64,000 bases of DNA from Datnioides undecimradiatus (GCA_008933995.1 WARS01000031.1:1826001-1890000), one strand, 5' to 3'. Counted from the stretch's first letter, positions 36,615 through 50,906 are shown. Numbers and translations are program-made. The notes: generated by a model not told the origin, from the letters alone.

Positions 36615-36731
36615 GACAAGTAGGGCCTTTTTTCACTTCACCTCATCTTTTATTCTTCCGATCAGACTTCACAGACCTTTCCCTTTAGTCTTTTAGGCAT
36701 TGTCACCCTGTCCCTAACCATTCTAGGGAAG

Positions 36732-36763
36732 AAAATTCTTTGGAGCAGCCTCCAAAGAATTTT
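36732..36763. repeat. Perfect 14-bp inverted repeat with 4-nt loop
   Basis: AAAATTCTTTGGAG (36732-36745), loop CAGC, then CTCCAAAGAATTTT (36750-36763). The match is exact. It forms a tight hairpin or cruciform; no T-run of pol III type follows directly. Confidence 0.85.
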
Positions 36764-37647
36764 TATCTTTTCTGTCAGGTTTGTCTTCTCATCCTTTAAG
36801 ACTCTGCTGTCTCAGGCTCAGTATTCCTTGAAATAAATAATTTCCTTCATTCCTCTTTACTTTGTCCTGGCCCTCATGTGAAACAACATATAAATACGTC
36901 AAACATAATGGTTCAATTATTGAGCATGTACCTTATAATTTTCCCCTTTTATAGATTTTTTTTTTCTGGGAGTAAAAAGCAACAGGACTTAAATGGGCTG
37001 GTAGCCTGTTATTTATGCTTTTTTTCTTCCTGTTGTCTCAATGAAACTGCTGTTCAAATAATAAATAATAGAAACTCAAAGCGTTTACAGCAGCCATGAC
37101 TGGTCACGAAATACAGGGGCAAATCCTGTGATAATTGCACTGTAAAAGTTTTTATTTCAAAACTTCCATTTTTTGTGGTGCTTTTAAAATGTCTTATTTG
37201 CATAATCACAAGAAGTCACCGTCAGGAAAATACAAGAATAGGTTAAAGGCCACAGTTAGTGAACCAGCTTAGCGGTCCATTACCATCACCAACAGGCACT
37301 GTCAGGTGATGGTGAATGGAGTAAAGCAGTCCTGCTGCCTAACTCAGATTACCTTGTGGAGCAGCTGGACTTGTAAGAGAAATCATGGGATCACACAGGA
37401 ATCCAGCTCTAATTGGTTACATAGCCTGGACCAAATCTATAGCAGGGCCACTGGCGGATACTTCCTGCAGTGGGAACACTTTTGCCAAATCTCTACCTGC
37501 AGACACATTTCTACTGTTGCACAGTGTACTGTATACAGCACAATATCCTTCAAGTCTACTAAGACAGAATACTCATGAAGAACAAAACATGAATCCATTA
37601 CTGTCACATAAGGACCAATGTTAACCAAAGACTGTATCATGCCCTCT
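36764..37647. other. Upstream flank, no gene
   Basis: Ordinary AT-rich sequence. Open frames on both strands near 37306-37718 overlap each other and look random. Confidence 0.4.
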
Positions 37648-38248
37648 TTACTCGCGACAACATATGTCACAGTCATAGACATTAGTGGTAGTCGGTACCA
37701 ACACCAGTGAAATTCCACAATTCTTGATACCCAGTTTGAAACAAAACATGTATTTTCTGTGCCTCTGAAAGCTTCTGATACGGCTGATATTGACTGTGTG
37801 TGTGTCTGCAGGCTTTGCTCCTGCCTCTCCTGGTCGACACTTTACTCTGGCTGATACTGGGAAAAGAAAAATATGAAACTTTAGTTATCAGGTAGGGATA
37901 AATACAGCAGAGGCTGCACAAAAACACATACTCTACATAATTTACTGACACTGCGGAAAACCATTAGACTGGAAATATTTATTTAACATGCTCATGACAG
38001 ATGATACAGAGCATACTAAAAAGCCCTATGGTAACAGCATGTTAGTCTAAACACGGTAGCTTAAGCTAACGCTCTATGAAAACTTAGTTGTTACACAGCA
38101 ATGCCAGGATAAGACGAATAACACTTTGGATCCTTTCTTAATGTTACATGAGCTCACCTTTAAAGTCTTTTCTTCTGTCATCTGAAACTTTTAGGCACCG
38201 TTTGCAAACTGCTGAATGTATTACGATTCCCTCACATGCGAAGCACAG
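37648..38248 (-). CDS. Speculative two-exon open frame with paired CxxC motifs
   Basis: On minus, an AAG|GTGAGC donor (38158|38157) and a strong ATTTTTCTTTTCCCAG acceptor (exon from 37856) frame a 301-bp intron. The only frame that stays open across the join gives, before the splice, LCFACEGIVIHSAVCKRCL (two CxxC pairs nine residues apart, zinc-ribbon-like), and after it about 69 codons to a TAA at 37650-37648. The upstream piece begins just after an in-frame TGA with no ATG and no good acceptor, so a complete gene is not supported. It could be a decayed gene, a missed upstream exon, or chance splice-like sites. Confidence 0.2.
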
Positions 38249-41200
38249 TCATGCACAACTCTCGTATGTGTTGCTGTTCTTTCATAGGCATTCTTTGTCT
38301 TTCTTTTTGCATTTAAGAGGACTAGAACACTTGTAGGCGTTTATGCTGCCCCCATTAGGTCTGGAAGAATTGCATCACCACTATCCTACAGGAGCCGTCA
38401 GTGCAGTAGAAAAAAAAAAGTACTGTCATGTTTTCAGAATTTTGGCATTAACTTGGCCTTGAGGCATCTGTTTTCATGACATCTGGATTGGGGATGGTGC
38501 AACCAGATAAAGTTTCAGTTCTCTGCTTGTCTCTGCTTCTTTATTTAGTCTCACCTGAAAGGGTTCATTCTTGTATGTCCTTTTCAGTGACAAGGTTGGC
38601 CTTTCTTACTCTGTGGAGCTTAGAATAAAAAAAGTCATGTATTAGATCGTCTCCAAAACTCTGGAGATTCCTCTGACCTTTACTGATGCAACATGCAGGG
38701 ATAAGGCACAAATTTCTGGACCCTGCACACTGACATCCTGTGTAGACCCCTCAGTGCATCCACACCTATTCACGTCTTGTACGAGGGCCCTGTACGCCCA
38801 GCCCCTCTTTTCCCCATCAGCTCTATGTCCCTGGCAGCAGATGAGACACGAACCCTGCCTTTGATTTTGAAATTTAGACCTCTTAAATCTACTTTTGACG
38901 CTTTAATTGTAAGATTGGTTGATTAACATACAATATAAATATATTGCAGCATAACATGGTGACAACCCGTATAGAAAATAACTTGATATTTTTTTATTCC
39001 AAATATCAAACAGAAAACATCCTGTTTCAAATGTTGCCTGTTCATTAAATCTTGAAAATGTTTCGCTTTCCTTTCTTGAAAGAAGAAAAAGTGCGGTCAG
39101 TCGTAAAGCCTGTTCGGGCAGAAAAACCTTATGATGAAAATTACAAAACAATAAATCTCCTGAAGATGCAGTACCAACTTTGCGATATGAGGCCTTCAAA
39201 TTAGACTTAAAAGAACAAAAATGCTTCAACGAGAAGCCGTGGGGGTTGCACATCCTGCAGTGTTGTGCTGACAGAGAAGCAAACAAGTTATCCTCTTTTA
39301 CAGCGACATCAGAGAAGGCGTGATGGTCTGCTTTGGAAAAGTAATAGCAAAAGTATAACAGTGAACATAATAAACTGCCTGCTTTCAGGGAATTTCCATT
39401 AAAACAGTATTACTACAGGTTAACTGTGAAGTTTAGCTCTCAGGGAATCTGCATTAAGTATTTTCTGCTGAAGAAGCAAAGCTTAAGGACCAGATTATGT
39501 CGTGGCTGTTAGTGCTGAGGTTGCTGCTGTAAGCTATTAACATAATATAAAAAGGACAGATTAAAGTTTTGAAAGAAAGCATTTCAAGAAAAATCCTTTG
39601 TGGAATTACAAGTTAAACTTAAATTAAAAAAAGCCCATCTACTTAATATCACTTCATATATTAAAAACATACATACAGTATCTATTTCCAAGTTAAAGTG
39701 CTGTAAAAAATAGCTAAATTACCTCAAGCCTACACAACTGGTGCAAAAGATCTCTGTGGTCCAGTGAGAAATGTAAACATGGTGGAAAACTGAGTAGGTG
39801 GATTAAATCTGTCCTGTCACTGTCAAGGCAATTATCTCCCTCACCACTGAACATATCACAAGGCAGAGAACACTTTCCCAAAAAAACAAAACACTACCCT
39901 AATGGTACAAAATAGACCAATGCATTGCTGGAAACAGTCCCAAGTGTATTTGTATTAGCCAGGACAGTGTTACAGGACCTTAACGGAGGACAACAGACTC
40001 ATAAATCTACAGGACCAACGACAGGAAGCATCATTCACCAGCCGGCTAATCTAATTTCTTTGGTGTGTAATGTTTGTATGTCACCACAGTTATCAGTGGA
40101 CACCATCTGGTCAACTTTAGGCGAAGACACACATAAACAAACAGTGCAGCAAATAGGTTACCCTTTTATTCTTTGGAAAAGAAGGGGAGTGTTGAGCTTT
40201 TGGTTTCACAAGGGCAATTTGCAAGCACTGCTCCCACAGAAACCGCAAATGCTGGCAGTGTTACTTTTCACGAATGACTCTTTTCAAGCTCAAGCTTTTC
40301 AAGTATGAAATGTGTCAAACTGAAGAAATTATCTCATGTTGCAAATGTAGTCCTATATGTTGGAGCTAATGATCAGTCTCATGTGACGCAAGCTCATTTC
40401 AAAATGTGTTCTGTAATTCTGGTACCTCAACCTCATGGCATTTCATAACTATCCTACCTAAAATGGCATTTATGGCATTTTAATCAGTCAATCACAGACA
40501 CAGTGTGATGTTTTTGTTAGCTGTCGTTGCTGTTCTTTAGATCCTGGGCTTTCTAGCAGAGGATAGTGGAAAATGTTAACAGTGGAATGCTGTGTGTACA
40601 GAAAAATGAGTCAACATTTACTCAAACAGATCCATTTTCCTCAGTTGTTATATACATCCTCTCTTTATCTTCACCAACTTCTAAGAGAAAATCATTTGTT
40701 TCAGTTCAAGGGAAAGCTGCAAGTCTTCCTTTCGTCAACAGTAGAGTTAAAGTTTCATCACAGCCTCAAAGTTATGACAAAACTTGTTCTTCTACGCCTT
40801 GGGAAAACCTGTATCACCTGTATTTTTCTCATTTTAGTGTGGTTTTATTTTGGGGCTATAAGCCCCTTGCCTGGAACCCACCTAAAACTGAATGACTGTA
40901 TATAACCAGTAGTAAATTATGTAGAGGTCGACTTAAAAGTCTTAGAGTTAAAAGAGTTAAAACTAATCTGTTTCACTGAAATGCATTCTGAATTCATTCA
41001 TCTGACTGCAAATAAAAGAATCCACCGAGTGCATTCACCAGCACAATATAGAAGATGCCGAAGATAAAAGGGAAGAGGAGAGAAAAGCAGAGAGGGAGCG
41101 AGAGAGACTGGTATTTATTGGAAAACGTGCCACGCTGTCTCCCGTAATATCCGACACCCTGACTGGCAGTAAATTAAGGCAGTTATTTTAGTTGGCTAGG

Positions 41201-41499
41201 CAGCAGAGAGCAAACCTAATAATTTAAAGTTCCTCTCCTGGCCTTGATTAAACCCCTGAAAACTCATCTCTGTCCATCAAAATTACATATCTAGACATTT
41301 TTCCATAAAAAATACCTTCGTGTCTTAGATGTAAGTCTGCACTTTTGTTTTATTTGGCAGACATAGTCCCTGCCTCCATCCCCACCCACCACTCATCTGC
41401 AGCTCTTCCGATCACCTTTGACTCACTTTTTGCTAGGCTACACAATGGCAAAGAGATGTATTTGGTAAACTTAATGTACTTCATCACTCTTCAGCTCCT
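38249..41499. other. Upstream flank, no gene
   Basis: Open frames of 127 codons (39925-40308 plus; 39286-38903 minus) and about 110 codons (40566-40905 plus, two overlapping frames) are in the range expected by chance and resemble no family I know. No repeat recognised. Confidence 0.4.
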
Positions 41500-41635
41500 G
41501 TTAGCTGTTTCAGCAGTGCACGAATGGGTGTGATTGGTTAGTTTCCTCTCCAATAAGCAGCTCCCATTGGTGTATGAATGGGTGAAATGCTGACATCGTA
41601 AAAGCACTTTGAGTGGTCGGAAGACTAGAAAGATG
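41500..41635 (+). repeat. Remnant of a common fish dispersed repeat
   Basis: Two GAATGGGTG blocks followed by AAAGCACTTTGAGTGGTCGG and AAGACTAGAAAG match the 3' part of a repeat seen very often in fish genomes (GTGAATGGGTGAATG..AAAGCGCTTTGAGTGGTCGGAAGACTAGAAAGGCGC). The class is not certain; a non-autonomous DNA transposon is likely. Confidence 0.6.
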
Positions 41636-42766
41636 GTTACAGTCTCTTTAGCATTTACAAGTTAGCTACCTTGTAAAGAACAACATACTTCTATGATGTT
41701 GCTTCACTGTGGGATTGATATGAAAAATCTCATCCTACAAGCTGATGAGATTGGTTCCTTAAATATGCAAAGTGTGAAACAACCAACTCCTCAAGGGCAA
41801 AATCTTCTTTTCTCCAAAGGGACATTCTGACGTAGTGAATTTCACAACAGTGATCTAAACATCGACCTCTTTGGCTGTATTTTTATATTAATTCTTGTAA
41901 CACATTTTGGGCCCTAAGTACTAAATGTATATGCCTGTGGGTGAGTTAGTCTCGAGTTGTGGTCAGGCCCATTACTGGCACCCTGCTGTATGCAGGCAGC
42001 AGAACGGAACAGAGGATCGGGAGATGGCAGAGATAGAAGGTCCACTGGGCCAAGGCCACATACTTGCCCCCTTAGCACCATTTAAATAGTTTAAGATCAT
42101 GTTCTGTTTCAATAAGACAGGAGATGAGAACACACCCTAAACACACTTGTGCCATTCGGTTAAGAATATGTGCTATATATCATTTAAATATGGTCCTTTG
42201 ATTTAACGTGGCGATTCACAGCAAGGGTGCCAAAGACCTCCAGGGGGTGTTCAGCAATGTTGAAAGCAATATTTTTGAAAGGAGGCTGTAACAGACTATA
42301 AACTTAACTATAGAACTTCTGACTGGTGTGCACATTTAAACACAAGGTATCAAGAGCCATTTAACCATTCTTTCAGTCAATTTCAGGGTCGATGAAGGAT
42401 GATTTCTGTAGAAAAAGTATACATGAAACAAATAATGCCATGTATACTACAAAAGACAAGATCAATGAAAATAATTAGCTCACATTTTAATGCGTCCATT
42501 AGTTTAGAGGAACATACAGGACTTAAACAGGTCCTGGTGTGGCTGCATGGTCTCAAACAAAGGGGGTGAACAGAACACACCTTATAACCTCACGTTCTAA
42601 GCTCCTCCCCTGTGCTACTCATTGAGATCATGTATCATTTTCATAGCAAGAACTTTTGTTTTTCAGTGTTTCTGTCTGCTTTCTGTAGCTTATTCTGCAG
42701 CCCCTTGCTACCTTGGTGGGAATGGGGAACATTTAGTCTATCATCTACAAAGTTTTACCAACATGG
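41636..42766. other. Upstream flank, no gene
   Basis: Nothing recognised. Confidence 0.45.
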
Positions 42767-43070
42767 TATCACGGCTTGGTTACGAGGTGAGAGAGCAGGA
42801 CCCAAATACAGACACAAACAAGGGGCAAAGATATTTACACAGTTTATTTCAGGGCTTAAGGTTACAGATGGTCAAGGCAGGCAGGGTCAAAATCCAGGTA
42901 ATCAGTCCAGACATGGCATGGTACTCAATAATCAAGAAACAGAAATCCAAAATCTCAAAGAACAAGGTAAGCACATGGAAACAAGGTAGGTACATGGACA
43001 CTGACACAGCAAATGAACCAACCCAGAACAATGCCAATGGTAATGACACTTAAACAGACAGGGGAAATTT
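42767..43070 (-). mobile_element. Partial LTR-like fragment, fish Ty3/Gypsy type
   Basis: Starts TATCACGGCTTGG (close to the TGTCACGG LTR end) and continues with GAGAGCAGGACCCAAATACAG, a layout shared by many fish LTRs read from their 3' end. It fades out near 43070 without a second end, so it is truncated and old. Open frames across it are not genes. Confidence 0.5.
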
Positions 43071-46000
43071 CAGAGTCTTCATTAAACAAATTTAATAAGT
43101 TTATGAATTAAAGGAAATGTGAAATCCCAAAACAATAGACATTAACCTGGTTTAATTTGCCTGGAATCAAAAAGAAACTGTGAGTTAACTATAGCCATGT
43201 CCATGCTTCCTTCCAGTAACCTCAGACTTCTTTCTTGGTATTCTTGTTTTCTGTTGGAACAATCAATGACAATGCATTCTGATTGGCTGTGTGATCAATA
43301 ATGAGACCTAATGCATGGCTGAATGTTAAAATTTTAACCTTTAAACACTCAAATATACTTTCGACTGGCAAGACTTTTTTTGCTGATAATAAGATTCTAA
43401 CAGTCCAGTTACATCAGTTCTGTTATTTGGCTTTCAGTGACATGCTTTGTAACAATATAACACAGAATAATAATCAACATTAATATTCAGGGAATACAAT
43501 TAGCCTACATTTTAGGTGACAGGCAGTGGTAAGGGACCATGGATAATCACGCTGGCCTAAAAAAGGATGGGAACCACTGTCTTACAGTATACCAGACCTA
43601 TTATGTGGCTGATTTTAATGTGCTCTCAATAGGCAACAGTGTTTTGACTGTCGATCAGTTAATACTCAAGCATTTCTGGTTTAATCCAAGAGGAAATCTG
43701 GTAGAGCCAGCGGGAAACTGTGATGAAGCTGTAAGAACTGCTGTCTTTTCACTGACGCAGAGGAGATAATGACAGATTTTTATATATTTGGGGATGAACT
43801 GTTCCCTGCAACACGAGCCCTTCTCAGTGAAACCTACAATGACTTGACTAATAGGAACATTAAACACCACCTGACAGGCTGACTGTGCCAACAGACATTC
43901 TCAGCTCTTATACATCTGTTATTAAGTAAACGTTAATAAGGCATTCTACTTGTACAAAACACATTTGCTCAGAATGTTATATGTGATCCATGGCTGTTAC
44001 ATGACAGAGACATACTGGTGGTCAGTTTGCGGTGCTGTTGAACTGTGAAACAATTATTTTGCCCACCCCATTTTATATCAGCGAAACAACAGAAACACCA
44101 CTTTGTATAGAGCAATGCAGTTCAATAGCAAACTACATTCATGAAGGAAGCATGTACAGGACTATAGGCTGCATTTGCTTTAACTTGGTGTACCTAAGAA
44201 ACAGGCAACTGAGTGCAGGTATATAGGTACATGCTCATTGCAGCTGTTTTCCCCAGTGCATTATGCTAACTAGGCTTCACTGTATTATGTTTTGCTTTTT
44301 TAAAATAATATCTAATATAAGTATAAATCTAAATAATATAATTTGATACTTTTCATAAAAGATTATTTTTTCTTGCCCTACTTCATTTTACATACACACT
44401 ACATACATTGCAATTATTAACATATTTTATTATTACAGATTAATATTGCATCTACAACAAGTTAAATAGGGGGTTACGAACCCAGTATGAACTTAATGAC
44501 TTTGTTGACATTTACAAAGTATAAAAAAAAGTTTTAATCCAAACTGCTGTGAAAATATGCATAGTTTTACCAACTGTGAAACATTTCTCTGAGAACTCTC
44601 TTTTGTGGGAGTTGAGTGCATATTTGACAATACATCAAAGTCAGTGTATGAGACAAACAATATTAATGGGGGGTTTTAAGATAAAAGCAGGAACTGTACT
44701 TTGAAAATGTACCAAACATTTTATCAGCTCACACTTGTGCACACAAATATACAAACACTAGGGCAGTCAGTTTAGCACATCATCAGCGACAAGCAGTGCT
44801 TAAGTGGACACAGTGTTTGACAAAACAAGTATAATTAATGGAGTTGGCTCCAGTTGCCTAAATTCCCTGAACTTTTTGCTTTCAGTTGATTCTGGTGTAG
44901 CTTGGTGAGGACTCTTCTCTGTCTGATGATGAGCGAGTGATTCCTGCTGTTGTCATAAATAACACTCAGCCCTACTGGATGACATCCAAGCCGACTTCAT
45001 ATCAGCAATAGTTTCAGAAACCTCCCGCCTTGGCAAACAGCTGGGCTAGATTCATCATTTTCTATTGCTCATTCTCCACATCCGGCTTTTTTTCCTTGCT
45101 TCACCCCATTAGCCTCTGTCGCACCATGCATTTAGTTCAAGGATTATCAATCAGCAAAAGAATCTCTCCCTAACAGGGAATCACTCTGTAGCCACAGTAT
45201 TTTCTTTTAAGATGATGGAAATCCACAAATATTGAATGATATCTAATATCAACAAACATCCTCTGTTATCTTGACATTTTAAGAACTTAGACAAACGCTC
45301 TGCCTTTTGGGATTCAGAATTCAAAATAATGCAGTAATAACTCTTAAATGTGCACAATTAATTTATCGCCCCGTGAAAAAGCTTCTTATTTTGTTTTATT
45401 CTGCTGTTGTTGTAGTTATCATTACAATATTCTGTTCATGTATGTGTAATATATGTAAGAATACATCTTGTACAAGTTTAAACAAAATATATTAATGACT
45501 GTATCCTTCCTTGTTTACAAAAAAATATTACATTTTTTAATTTATAGCAAATGATGATGTGACAAAGCTGATGTTTTCTATCCGTACTGCAATTAAAACA
45601 TCTATCATTATCAAATCCACTCCAACACTGAAAAGGCTGACTTTCTTCAAGATAGAAGTGGTGAGCAAATGTTTTTTTCAGTACTGTGTAATTTCAAAGA
45701 AACTCCATTAAATTAAAAATGACATTCCTTAACTAGGACTTTGTCAAGACTTGAACTCAATCATAAAACTTAGCCCATTCAAAACTTTGGCCAAAGTATA
45801 TTCAATTTGTGCACATAAGCAACTCTTGGCTTTTATTCCAAAATGAAAAGATATCCTTGAATTCATCCTGACTGGAGGCTCAAACTACAATCAATAAATC
45901 AATTTAAAATTCAATCCAGGTGCAAATTAGCTCAAGAATCATGACAAAATGCTGTGTCATTACTTTTAGGATTGCATTTAACAGCTGAACTGTTTTTACT

Positions 46001-47497
46001 CCCATTTCACTCCAATAATGTGCTTATTGGCTTGTTGAGAGGAAAAACGTTTTGAAATTTGTTGCTGTGCTATTTTGCAAATAGACACACTTTTCACTCC
46101 TTTGACTGAAAAGATGAAAGACGGTGAATGCAGATAACTTCTGCAAAAGAGTCGCAGAGAAATGATAACACCCACAAATGTCGTTGAGCTGACAAGACTC
46201 AAATGAACATTATGTTAATAGATTACATGTTCTCTACAACAACAAACCATCTCGATTTGCTGTGCCAAGTTGATGTCCTTTAAGAGGAAAAACTGCATTT
46301 AAGACCTTCAGCAGCACCTATGGTCGTCAAGCTTATGGAACGCAATTACTGTGTCGCCGTTGTGAATCACAGAGTGAAGACAGAAATAATGGATTTCACA
46401 GATTAATTATTGTGAGGGAAACTTAATTGCTTGAGTGCTTCCTTTCAGACAAGTTTTTGAAAGAAGTTGGATCTTTTTATTGCAAATGGACTGGTATAAA
46501 GATTCACACTGATTCAAATAATGAAAGATGTTGCACATACATGGGGTGAATGTGGCACCTATAGATACGTAGTCTTTAACATATTTCACCCTTTTGTACC
46601 TTATGGGAGGTCGCCACACATGTAAGATTAAGATTTGATCTCAGTACAGTAAGTCTATTTTACATCTCCCTTCACAAGAATAGACTCCACAACATCTGCA
46701 CAACAGATGCAAAAAGCTAACGCGGGACCTTCTATGCACTGAAATTATTCCAGTGCAATTCATGTCACATAATCAATTGTTCAGCAAAGAAATGTTATTA
46801 TAACAGAAGGGACACTAAACTCTGGTCACTGATGTACAAAGAGTCATCAGGTTTGTCCAGTGTCCTGATCTGGTCCCTGGGCTTTAGCAGGTGTTCTGTT
46901 CATCGACAGTTTTCCTCCAGAGAACACGCCTGTATGTATGAGCCACTGCTGAAGGATCAGAGTGTAGCTTGAAATTAACTGGATATTGATTCAGTGCCGA
47001 GCAGTCCCCAAGACAGCTATTTGAAGGTACAGCATACTGATAGTTTGGCAGCAAACTGCTCTGAATTCAGACCAGCCAGTGACTTCAAGTGTCTTCATTT
47101 GGTCACAGAGCCTGAAATTTTTGGCCAGTTTAGAGTCCACTAACAACACAACAGTGACAAAGAAGCCACTAATGTAGTGCTGTCAAACCTGTCTGCTAGA
47201 CATTACTCTTACAGTATTTGCTGTTAATATACAACAACAAATTATAGGCCTTTATTTGACAGCTGTCAGTAGAAAGATGAAAGCAAACAAAGGAAGGAGG
47301 AAATTAGAAATGACATGCAACAACGGTCTCCAGCAGTATATGAACACGTTCATAGTCTGATTTAATTTAAAAGCCACCAAGGCAACATAACTATAATTAT
47401 ATTAGAAAGAAAAACAGGCCATCTTTTAGCAGTGTAAATAGAGAACGTTTTAATGACTGATATATATTCAATGATAATCTATTTTGTGTGTTTCCAC

Positions 47498-47501
<4 letters not shown>
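43071..47501. other. Upstream flank, no gene
   Basis: Mostly AT-rich. About 44820-45200 is GC-balanced and repeat-free (GGAGTTGGCTCCAGTTGCC, CCCATTAGCCTCTGTCGC) and may be a conserved non-coding element. Nothing else recognised. Confidence 0.35.

Positions 47502-47541
<40 letters not shown>
47502..47541. repeat. (TA)20 microsatellite
   Basis: Uninterrupted TA dinucleotides; it produces a spurious YIYIYI open frame on minus. Confidence 0.95.
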
Positions 47542-47544
<3 letters not shown>

Positions 47545-50500
47545 TGCTTCTTGTGTGTGCATGTAAGATACACACATAACAGGGACCCATTCAACTAACA
47601 TGATACCTTTAAGCTCAGGGATAGATGTTTGCTTTTATACATATACAAACACACTAGCTTGATCTTAAAGGTGAACTGACTTAACTGAATCACCATTGTC
47701 ACTGACTGAAGAATCAGCAGTTGCTAAATGTGACTTCCTTGTTAAAAACCTCCTTAAGAGACAACAAAGACCACAGATGCAATCAGAATCTCCTAAAGAA
47801 ATAATAGGCTACTGAGTAATTAACAGTAAGCAGTTTTTGGATGCACAACTTCTTTACTGAACAGAACTTGACAGAATGACAGACTTAATGTTTTCTTGAT
47901 GTCGACAGTAAGAATCAGTGGTGGAAGTCAGGCCTTATGGTGATAGTAACATCCCTGCTAAAGCACATTTAAAAGCAACACTTAGCTTTGGTAAATTAAA
48001 GTTGTTAATCACCTACAAGGTCATTGATCATTAGGCTTTTACATTTCATTCAAAATGCATCTAAGAGACAAATTAATATATCCAGAATTTATAGGAGATA
48101 TCGTTGATGAGGTGCATGGTGAATTAGCTATGTAGATATCAGGGAATATAATATAAGCACATGCTTTGAATACAACAACTGAGAACAGTGACATTCATCG
48201 TGTAATACCGCTACAATGTTACATGTATATCAAAACTGTCTCCAAAAACTGGTAATTGGGTTGCTGCTGAGCGGGCTATCATGGATGAGTTGTGCAGTGA
48301 CAGCAGCCATTAAGTTGTGTACAGAGAGCACCAGGCTGGCTGTAGGCCTCCAGGGAGATATGTCAGAGCCTTTTAGTGGAAGAGGAGAAGAGTGATGGAG
48401 CACCCCACCCTCATGTATCTCCCACTCAATGAGCAGCCAGACCACTTAAAGAATGCCAATGATTGGCAGCCTGAAATCTACTAACTGCTTATTGTGCTGC
48501 TAAAATGTATGAATAATACATGCCCAGCAAAGGGTATGTTGAGGCATCTTAAAATGAACCCATGTATCAATAGCTACTGTATACACCTTTGAGGTTAATA
48601 AATATTCTGTTGCTGCTGCTTTTATAGTGATTTTTTTTACGGATCTGTGGTTTGTTTTTGTGTGGTTGGCCACTTTTGTTTGTGGCTGTTGTAAGAAGGT
48701 GGCAGTTTGAGCAGCTACACTTGCATCAAGGTGCAAAATGCTGAAGACAACAAGATATTGAACTACATAGATTTAACAAACTCTAAAGAACCAGAAAGAA
48801 CCAAACAATTCTGGCAAAGAATTTGTTCCTTTTTGTGTTTAAAGGGATGAATTATAATACATTCAATTTTATTTACAAGTCAAGTTCATCTATGAACATG
48901 GAATAACATTAACAAGGTACAAAAAAATTACAGATGTGAGTTTAGGATCTTCTTGGCAACTAGTAGCCTCCATCAATGTGAGAAAAAGAATTAGGAAATA
49001 CCCAAACAGAGCTGAAAATGCAGTCTAAATGCGGCTACAACTTCAATACATAAACCAAGTGCCACCAAACATGTCTGTAGGTTTACGAGTTGCCTTACTT
49101 GGTGAATGAGTCATATTTTTGTCACCCACGAGATGTGACTGGAACACACACGCATGACGACTTAATCGCTGCGAATCAACCTAATTGTACCCTCTTGCTC
49201 TCATGCTGACAGAAGGTTTAGCTCATTAGAGATTTTTATAACCTTGTTCATTTTGCCACTTCTTTGCACATTTCCTATGTAACACATTATATTTCATTCA
49301 AACAAATAAAGGTGGTGAGTGAGAAAGAAAGAAAATGGCATTGACTTCACGTATGTTGTGCCTGAATAGCCATTTGAATGCAAAACAGCAGTACAGCACA
49401 CACAGGTAATTAGTATGCTAGTAATATCCATACTCTTAAGGTCATTAGAACAGATAAACACATGCAGCACATTTGCGGAATCCTTAATGCCGAATAGTCT
49501 GCTTTCTCTCAGGGCAGAGACAGCTGTGAAATGTTCCTCAACAGGCCCAAGTCTCATAATATTTCCATTTAAATGCCAGGACAAAGAATACCAAACTGCA
49601 GTGTTATTCAGAAAGAGGAGCAGGCTTTAGGCTGACAAGATTAGCTTCTTCTTTATCCTCTGCCTCCTACTTCAGTCTCCATGTCATGGTGCCTAAATAA
49701 GCCTTTCCTCAAGCTTTTTCCAGAAACATACTAAACTGTGGATTCTCCTCAACACCCTGAGGCCACATCAGGGCCAATTGCCCTCCAATTGTGTGACATC
49801 AAACAAGTTTAACCATTCTGAAGCAACACTACAAAGTGCCAATTATCTGAATGAGAAACTGAACATGTTATGACTTAATGAGAACCTAATTGATCTGCCC
49901 CAACAATTTCTCCGAATGCTTACACCAACGTTGCATTCAAGTCATGTGTCAGGTGTAATATTTTAGTGCTGGTGCTTGTGAAGTCTAAATACGGTCTTGC
50001 TAATGGTGCTGCTGAGCCTAAATATAAATGCAGTAACCCTTCTGAGATGCCCCATGAATTTGTATAACATGTAATCTGCCCCCAATATGAAGAGCACTAT
50101 GAGAACTATGCACAGATCCCAATGAAATGAAAAAATGCAATCAATCTCCTTTAAGTTGCATAAATGGTATCCTGCCATATGCTTTTATGTTTTAATAACA
50201 CATATATGCTCAGAAATTGTACTTTTCTGTAGTAGAGAAAAGGTTAGCTAGTTAAAACATGTACCAAACATTTACCAGAACAGCGGGGGAAAGACATGCT
50301 GACATGATGACTGATCCTGTGTTGTTGAAACTTTCTTCAACACCACCAGAACACCCTGATTTAAACTGTTGCTGTGTGGGCTCACAGCTCTTGACTTATG
50401 TCACCAGCACGGCTCTAGACATTTGACATGCTGTTCACATCTCAGTTCAGAAAGTTCTGCCGTTGTGTTGATCAACATTTGTCTCCCCAGTTCATAAAAC

Positions 50501-50906
50501 AACTGAGCCAATCAGAACAACCCATTATGAACATGATGTCTGACTGAATGAGGTAATGAAAACATCCGGAAGTCAGACACACAACACTCTCATCCACCAC
50601 CCCAGTCATCCTACATGAATATGATTCCCTTGATTACAACTTAGCCTGGCAGAAGAAGACGGAAACAAGAGAGCTTTGAGTTAAATGTCCAGACTGGACC
50701 ATCTAGTAGTTAACATTTGGATTGGCAAAATAAAGCAGAAACAAAAATCTCTCTTGTGTCCACGCTCTCACACTGACTCAATTCTGATCTGAACCCTGAT
50801 CAGCAGGACAAGATAGTTTGTCTATGTCTTTCAAAACAGTAACAAATCGCTGTTAAAAAATAGAAAAAATGATGTGAAAACGCTTTGGAGTCATAATTAC
50901 TACATG
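47542..50906. other. Upstream flank, no gene
   Basis: About 49640-49880 is repeat-free and evenly composed (GAGGCCACATCAGGGCCAAT) and may be regulatory. Otherwise ordinary sequence without exon or named repeat. Confidence 0.35.

Noticed and set aside
38338-38356. GCTGCCCCCATTAGG as a CTCF site
   Set aside because: The core departs from the consensus at several key positions.
39925-40308. 127-codon open frame on plus
   Set aside because: At this base composition, a few frames this long are expected by chance in 64 kb. No domain, splice partner or family likeness.
40566-40905. Two overlapping plus frames of about 110 codons
   Set aside because: Open in two frames at once in ordinary flank sequence; no likeness to a family and no splice support.
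42612-43053. Two overlapping plus frames of 125 and 143 codons
   Set aside because: They run across an LTR-like fragment in two frames at once and resemble no host protein.
47397-47594. Minus frame with YIYIYI repeat
   Set aside because: Translation of the (TA)20 microsatellite.
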